Assembly: GCA_029570245.1 (NCBI GenBank)
Contig: JAKQSH010000049.1
Coordinates: 1 to 11,400, forward strand
DNA length: 11,400 nucleotides
Direction: 5' to 3'
DNA from: Deltaproteobacteria bacterium
Lineage (GTDB): Bacteria > Myxococcota_A > SURF-8
Part shown: piece after piece, positions 7,439-11,400 of the stretch
Layout of the letters: each line of letters starts with the position of its first letter
Position numbering within the stretch: position 1 is the stretch's first letter
Made by a program: the position numbers and the translations under genes
The notes under the pieces: model-generated
Seen by the model: only the letters and a program-made list of their open reading frames with translations
What the model was told of the DNA's origin: nothing
Database searches by the model: none

Positions 7439-10400
7439 ATGAAATGTTTTCTTCATAAAATCAGCCTGATTATTTTCATCATTTCGCTGGCGGCGATTAC
7501 AGCCTGTCAGAACGACAAGGCCGGAGTGGACGCCCCAGCCGGAGATTACGACATTCCAGACATCGAAGACAGAGAAGCGGCTGACGGGCATAAAGATGTT
7601 GCGATATATTATGACCCTCCTGCTTCCGGCCGTGCGGATGGTGATTACACACACGGTATGATGAAGGCTGTCATGCTGCGAAACCTGCTCGGACACTTCA
7701 ACACCGACGTACAGATTTTTCCGGTTGACGAATACAAATCCGGCGACATCGACAACTACGACGCGTTGATGTACATCGGCTCCGTAGAAAACCAAACCAT
7801 GCGTCACGCCTTTTTAAGCGATGTTTACGAAACAAAAAAGCCGGTCTACTGGATCGGACTGAATTTCCATCGTCTGGCACAGAACCGCGCCTACGACACT
7901 GGAGAACGCTGGAAAATCATTTACAAGGGCAATACGCAGATTGAAGGAGCAGGCACAATCGAATACGAAGGAAAAAGCCTGCCGCGTGAAGCCGGAGACC
8001 CGTATTTTGCGGAAGCTTACCCCGGCGACAACAGCTATTGCGACACGAAAGCGATCATTAAAGGCGCTTCGCAGAAACTTCCATTGCTTATCGAATGCGG
8101 CAATCTCTTCTACATGACGGACGATCCCTTCACATATCAACAGGGAACTTACCTGGTTCTGGCCGATTCGCTGCACGATTTCCTTGACACAATACAGCCC
8201 GAAGACCACCGGGCGGTGCTGCGCATTCAGGGCGTTTCTCCGGGCGTTGATTCGAACGATCAGCTAAAAGACCTCGCAGCACGCCTTGAAAAGCTGAATG
8301 TGCCGTTCATGCTGAGCGTCGTTCCGCGTTACATCGACCAAGAGGGAATCAATTATTCAAAGGGCAGTGAAAAAAGCCTCGCAGCATCGGAACATCTTGT
8401 GTCCACAATGAAGTCGCTGCAGAAAAAAGGTGCGACCGTAATAGCCAACGGGTTTACACATCAGAACAAAAACACCAGCTACCTTGATTACGAATTCTGG
8501 AGCATGGAAACCAACCGCGCCGTCCCCGAAGACACATGGGAGTGGGCGCATGAACGTCTTGTTTCGTCTCTTTCGGAGTTCAGAAGCGCCGGCTTTGAAG
8601 TCAATCTGTGGCAGACGCCGTCATACTTTGCCTCTTACACAGACTATTTCGTTTTTGCATCCAAGATAGCAGCCGTAAACGAACGCATGCTGGTTTTCGA
8701 TGTGGTGGAAAAACCAGCCGACGGCGAATATCTTTACACCGGCGACTGGTATTTCTCAAACCAGAGCGTCCCCTACATGATTTACAGATCGCACTACGGT
8801 TTTGCCGTCATCCCGGAAAATCTGGGCGGCATCGCAAAAGATCAGACCGGAGAGCGCGGCCTGCCTCTGAATGCCGACACCATAGAACAGTTCGCGACGG
8901 AACACGCTGCAGTACGCGACGCAACAGTTGGATTCTACTTCAACGTATGGGATTCCGCAGATGATCTCATCGACGCCGTAAAGCGCGTGCAGAACCTCGG
9001 CTACAGATTCGTCAGCGCTACAGAACTGCTTGAATCTCAACCGCCTGAATACGAAGAAGAAATATCCGATGGCGACGCGGACGGTGACGGAGACGACGGA
9101 GAAAGCGGCCCGGTAAGCTGCGTGTACGGAGCGGACGAATGTCCGCGTCCGACAGGATGTCATAACGGATTCTGCGGGCGCTGCGAAGATGCGTTCGAGT
9201 GTCGCGAGTACGAAACCTGCCGCGCTGACGGAAGCTGCGGCGAGTGTTCGGACGATACGGCCTGCCGTCCTGGCAGTGTGTGTCGCTACGGATTCTGCAT
9301 GCCTTCGCGCATCGAAACATACAACATGGTAATCGACCCGCAGGACTTCGCAACCATGGTTGAAGACGTGGAAAACCAGAATTATTACCCGTGCGAACTG
9401 CAATACGAAGGAATTGATTACAGTACCGGTCAGACGGAATGCAGGCTTCAGGGTTATTCTTCACGCAAGAAATATCCCAAGAAAAGCTTCCGCATCAAAT
9501 TCCCGGAAGATTCCGAGCATCCCGGATATTCGCGAAAAATCATCCTCAAAGCCGATTACAACGACCCAACCTTCATGCGCTCGGTGCTGTCGTTCGAAAC
9601 CTCACGACGGCTGACGGATGTTCCCACACCGCGCATCCGCTACCGACGGCTGGATGTGAACGGCGAATATTACGGGCTTTTCATGGAAATCGAACGCATC
9701 AGCGGCGACTTCATGGAAGACCGGGGGCGCGACGCTTCACAGTCGATTTACGACGCCGACTTTACTCCGCCCTACGGCGGACTCGTTCCGCTTGAAAGCG
9801 CCGATCTCTATCCCCGTTATTATCAGAAACGCGATTACGTCGAAGACGAACCGCTGACCGACCTGATCGAACTGATAGAAGACGTGCTGTGGGAAGACTA
9901 CAAACTCACGGCCGACAACGGCGTGACTTCGCTCGCCAGAACCCAGGATTATGTGCATCTTAATGAATATGTGGATTATCTCGCCGCCATGGCGCTGATT
10001 CAGAACATCGACACGATAGAAAACAACTACACTTTTTCGTGGCAACAGCTCAACGGCAGATATGCCTGGGAATTCTACCCGTGGGACATGGACATAAGCT
10101 TCGGCTGTCAGTGGCAGGGCGCAAACCGCAACGCAATCTGTCGCGGTCTGACTTCCGAAATGTGGTGGCTGTCGGGCATCGCGCTTGACGGCGTGACGAT
10201 AGGCGCAGGCTACGACGTGTGGTGCAATATGCTGATTCATCTTACGCTTAATCATCCATGGACGCGCAAGCGTTACGAAGACCGCCTCTGTGAATTCGCG
10301 CACTCCAGCTGGTGGAACGAGCAGCTGCCGCGTTTCGTAAAGGCGCTGCACGACACCATTAAAGATGAAGTGGCCGACGACCCTAACGATCTGTGCGCAA

Positions 10401-10507
10401 CACAGGACGAATGGCAGGCAGACATTGAGCTGCTGCTGCAATTCGTTAAAGACCGCAAAGAGTACCTGCAGGATGAAATTCTCTGTTACGACGAGGATTA
10501 TCGCTGA
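7439..10507 (+). CDS. Lipoprotein: YdaL/DUF2334-like deacetylase region, Cys-rich linker, CotH-type kinase
   Basis: This 1022-residue protein is the last gene of the operon. A lipoprotein signal ends in ITAC (C23); glutamine at +2 suggests outer-membrane sorting. Residues 52-250 form an alpha/beta region (LRNLLGHFNTDVQ, NYDALMYIGS, KPVYWIGLN) of the kind preceding DUF2334 in YdaL-like proteins. Residues 255-535 are DUF2334-like: LRIQGVSP (261), PFMLSVVPRYID (289), ANGFTHQ (336), WQTPSYFAS (391). The usual acidic pair and histidines appear replaced (Q264-G265, N337, S395), so deacetylase activity is doubtful. An acidic linker (543-556) and a cysteine module (561-620) follow. Residues 625-1010 are a CotH domain with G672-YSSR, P680-KKSFRIKF, NGEYYGLFMEIE (741-752), D858 with N862-N863, and the metal site W882-DMD885, all apparently intact. 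CotH proteins are atypical kinases phosphorylating serine in spore-coat proteins; the substrate here is unknown. Confidence 0.88.
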   Translation: MKCFLHKISLIIFIISLAAITACQNDKAGVDAPAGDYDIPDIEDREAADGHKDVAIYYDPPASGRADGDYTHGMMKAVMLRNLLGHFNTDVQIFPVDEYKSGDIDNYDALMYIGSVENQTMRHAFLSDVYETKKPVYWIGLNFHRLAQNRAYDTGERWKIIYKGNTQIEGAGTIEYEGKSLPREAGDPYFAEAYPGDNSYCDTKAIIKGASQKLPLLIECGNLFYMTDDPFTYQQGTYLVLADSLHDFLDTIQPEDHRAVLRIQGVSPGVDSNDQLKDLAARLEKLNVPFMLSVVPRYIDQEGINYSKGSEKSLAASEHLVSTMKSLQKKGATVIANGFTHQNKNTSYLDYEFWSMETNRAVPEDTWEWAHERLVSSLSEFRSAGFEVNLWQTPSYFASYTDYFVFASKIAAVNERMLVFDVVEKPADGEYLYTGDWYFSNQSVPYMIYRSHYGFAVIPENLGGIAKDQTGERGLPLNADTIEQFATEHAAVRDATVGFYFNVWDSADDLIDAVKRVQNLGYRFVSATELLESQPPEYEEEISDGDADGDGDDGESGPVSCVYGADECPRPTGCHNGFCGRCEDAFECREYETCRADGSCGECSDDTACRPGSVCRYGFCMPSRIETYNMVIDPQDFATMVEDVENQNYYPCELQYEGIDYSTGQTECRLQGYSSRKKYPKKSFRIKFPEDSEHPGYSRKIILKADYNDPTFMRSVLSFETSRRLTDVPTPRIRYRRLDVNGEYYGLFMEIERISGDFMEDRGRDASQSIYDADFTPPYGGLVPLESADLYPRYYQKRDYVEDEPLTDLIELIEDVLWEDYKLTADNGVTSLARTQDYVHLNEYVDYLAAMALIQNIDTIENNYTFSWQQLNGRYAWEFYPWDMDISFGCQWQGANRNAICRGLTSEMWWLSGIALDGVTIGAGYDVWCNMLIHLTLNHPWTRKRYEDRLCEFAHSSWWNEQLPRFVKALHDTIKDEVADDPNDLCATQDEWQADIELLLQFVKDRKEYLQDEILCYDEDYR

Positions 10508-10514
10508 AAACTGA

Positions 10515-10547
10515 AACGGCGTCGCTGTGATCAGCAGCGACGCCGTT
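10515..10547. terminator. Probable bidirectional intrinsic terminator
   Basis: A perfect 13-bp inverted repeat (10515-10527 and 10535-10547) surrounds a 7-nt loop, with a GC-rich core. It begins 7 nt after the CotH gene stop and ends 22 nt before the stop of the convergent lipoprotein gene. On the plus strand the tail is CTGTTATAT, a weak U-tract; on the minus strand it is TTCAGTTTTCAG, somewhat better. The position between converging genes fits a shared terminator. Confidence 0.75.
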
Positions 10548-10569
10548 CTGTTATATGCGGATTCGAATT

Positions 10570-11301
10570 TCAGTGAGTTGCGCTTTTGGGGTCTGCACAG
10601 ATTACGTTATTTATCAGACCGTCTTCATCGTAAGTCATTGTGCATACTTCGCAGCTGCCGTCAACGCAGGACTGTTCCACTCTGTCGGCATCCACGCAGG
10701 CTCCACCGCCAGGCACGACCGGAATTTCCCAGCAGATTTCGTTGCTCATGCAGTGGCTGTCAGCTGTACAGAGAGCGCACCAGCCGTCTACGCAGCCGTC
10801 ATGGTAAATGTCGTTGATACCGCAATCTTCGGATTGAGTACAGGATTCCATAAGTATACAATATTTCGCACTGGCACACAAAGCGCCTTCATCCGGGCAA
10901 TCAGAATCAACCTTGCATTCACGACAAGTACTATCGCATCCTTCTCCGATGTCACAATACACGTTTTCAGGATGCATAAAAGTACTGTATATGCCTAATC
11001 CAACACAATCTTCTGCAACCACACAATCACCACATTCTCCGTTACCTTCGAAATCACCTTCGCCCTCACCTTCACCCTCACCTTCGCCTTCACCTTCGCC
11101 TTCACCCTCGCCTTCGCCTTCACCCTCGCCTTCACCCTCGCCTTCGCCCTCGCCTTCGCCCTCACCTTCACCTTCGCCCTCGCCTTCTCCTTCGCCCTCA
11201 CCTTCTCCTTCGCCGGAGTCTCCATCATCGCTGCTGCAGGTACAGGCGAAGACGGAAACAAACAATATTATTATCAGCATCGCGGTCTTAGTCGTTTTCA
11301 T
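10570..11301 (-). CDS. Cysteine-rich lipoprotein with a long Gly-Glu tract, function unknown
   Basis: This 243-residue protein starts at ATG 11301, chosen because AGGAGGA (minus strand, 11308-11314) is 6 nt upstream and a lipoprotein signal follows at once (MKTTKTAMLIIILFVSVFAC, C20 as lipid site). An upstream in-frame ATG at 11361 would bury this signal. Residues 30-82 are a 53-residue alternating Gly-Glu tract, which should be an extended, highly charged spacer from the membrane. Residues 90-235 contain 22 cysteines in modules of C-x2-C-x5-C with further cysteines about 5-6 residues on (C90/93/99, C126/129/135/142/148, C175/178/184/190, C217/220). Such modules are presumably disulfide-bonded and surface-exposed. 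The same spacing occurs in the CotH lipoprotein of the convergent operon. No enzymatic motif was recognised. Adhesion, binding or structural display are possible roles, without direct evidence. It is convergent with the operon and shares its terminator. Confidence 0.82.
   Translation of the reverse strand: MKTTKTAMLIIILFVSVFACTCSSDDGDSGEGEGEGEGEGEGEGEGEGEGEGEGEGEGEGEGEGEGEGEGEGEGEGEGEGEGDFEGNGECGDCVVAEDCVGLGIYSTFMHPENVYCDIGEGCDSTCRECKVDSDCPDEGALCASAKYCILMESCTQSEDCGINDIYHDGCVDGWCALCTADSHCMSNEICWEIPVVPGGGACVDADRVEQSCVDGSCEVCTMTYDEDGLINNVICADPKSATH
11056..11214 (-). repeat. Imperfect hexanucleotide array encoding 26.5 Gly-Glu units
   Basis: On the plus strand this is 159 bp of imperfect CNTCNC hexamers, with Glu as TTC/CTC and Gly as GCC/ACC/TCC when read as complements. 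Read on the minus strand it gives (GE)26-G without interruption. Synonymous codons vary irregularly between units, so the tract is not a fresh slippage product. Gain or loss of whole 6-bp units keeps the frame. The GC and purine skew is extreme, with almost only pyrimidines on the plus strand. Confidence 0.9.
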
Positions 11302-11400
11302 TATCTGTCCTCCTTTTTCAGTTCGGGTCCTGAGATTCGAGACAATTCTGTTCAATCTCATTCATTATGTTTATACTGGACACCAGTGCATAATCTGCTC
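11302..11400 (-). promoter_or_regulatory. Upstream region of the Cys-rich lipoprotein gene
   Basis: The 99 bp to the right edge hold a strong Shine-Dalgarno (11308-11314) and, further up, a possible minus-strand promoter with CATAAT as -10 and TTATGC about 18 nt before it. The -35 match is poor, so the promoter call is weak. A small palindrome, ACTGG-ACA-CCAGT (11375-11387), lies between the two boxes. No other gene was recognised here. Confidence 0.35.

Noticed and set aside
9737..10441. Minus-strand open frame of 234 codons opposite the CotH domain
   Set aside because: The plus strand encodes conserved CotH motifs throughout; the antisense frame is a shadow with no supported ribosome site.
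11056..11214. Could be read as a CRISPR array or minisatellite
   Set aside because: There are no spacers, the unit is only 6 bp, and the stretch is in frame inside a lipoprotein gene.
10995..11261. Minus-strand frame rich in Lys, Ala, Arg and Val
   Set aside because: It is the out-of-frame reading of the Gly-Glu hexamer array, which always gives a regular but meaningless peptide.
11375..11387. Palindrome ACTGG-ACA-CCAGT near the right edge
   Set aside because: Arms of only 5 bp occur often by chance; there is no second copy in the window to support an operator.

Overview
The window looks like chromosomal DNA from a didermic (Gram-negative-type) bacterium. The evidence is a TolC-like outer-membrane factor, a HlyD-type periplasmic adaptor, a TPR/beta-barrel outer-membrane protein and two lipoproteins. 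Base composition is balanced. Acidic Gly/Asp and Gly/Glu linkers next to cysteine-rich modules on lipoproteins recall Myxococcota, Bradymonadota and other deltaproteobacterial-type genomes. That placement is an inference from style and is not proven. No tRNA, rRNA, CRISPR array, transposase or phage gene was seen.

Layout. Positions 1-2190 (minus strand) hold most of a secreted TPR protein running into an outer-membrane barrel of NfrA/PelB type; its 3' end lies beyond the left edge. Positions 2191-2543 are an AT-rich divergent intergenic region. Positions 2544-10507 (plus strand) hold five tightly packed genes, read here as one operon: a DUF4956 membrane protein; a HlyD-type adaptor fused to a C-terminal beta-propeller-like domain; a TolC-like outer-membrane factor; a VTC-type polyphosphate polymerase-like enzyme; and a 1022-residue lipoprotein joining a YdaL/DUF2334-type polysaccharide-deacetylase-like region, a cysteine-rich linker and a CotH-type kinase. 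Junctions are 9 nt, 2 nt, a 1-nt overlap and 31 nt. A perfect 13-bp hairpin at 10515-10547 separates this operon from a convergent minus-strand gene (10570-11301) encoding a small cysteine-rich lipoprotein with a 53-residue Gly-Glu tract.

How the genes may work together (inference). DUF4956, VTC-type and CotH-type proteins are known to me as genomic neighbours. Here they come with a complete periplasm-spanning adaptor and an outer-membrane duct, but no ABC, MFS or RND pump is visible. One model is that the cytoplasmic VTC-like enzyme makes a phosphate-containing polymer (or senses or phosphorylates one) and pushes it through the DUF4956 protein. The HlyD and TolC proteins would carry it to the surface, where the outer-membrane CotH lipoprotein modifies or anchors it. 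The divergent NfrA/PelB-like barrel points to exopolysaccharide secretion nearby, but no glycosyltransferase lies in the window. The most notable features are the HlyD-propeller fusion, the deacetylase-CotH fusion with apparently lost deacetylase metal ligands, and a cysteine module shared by the two lipoproteins.
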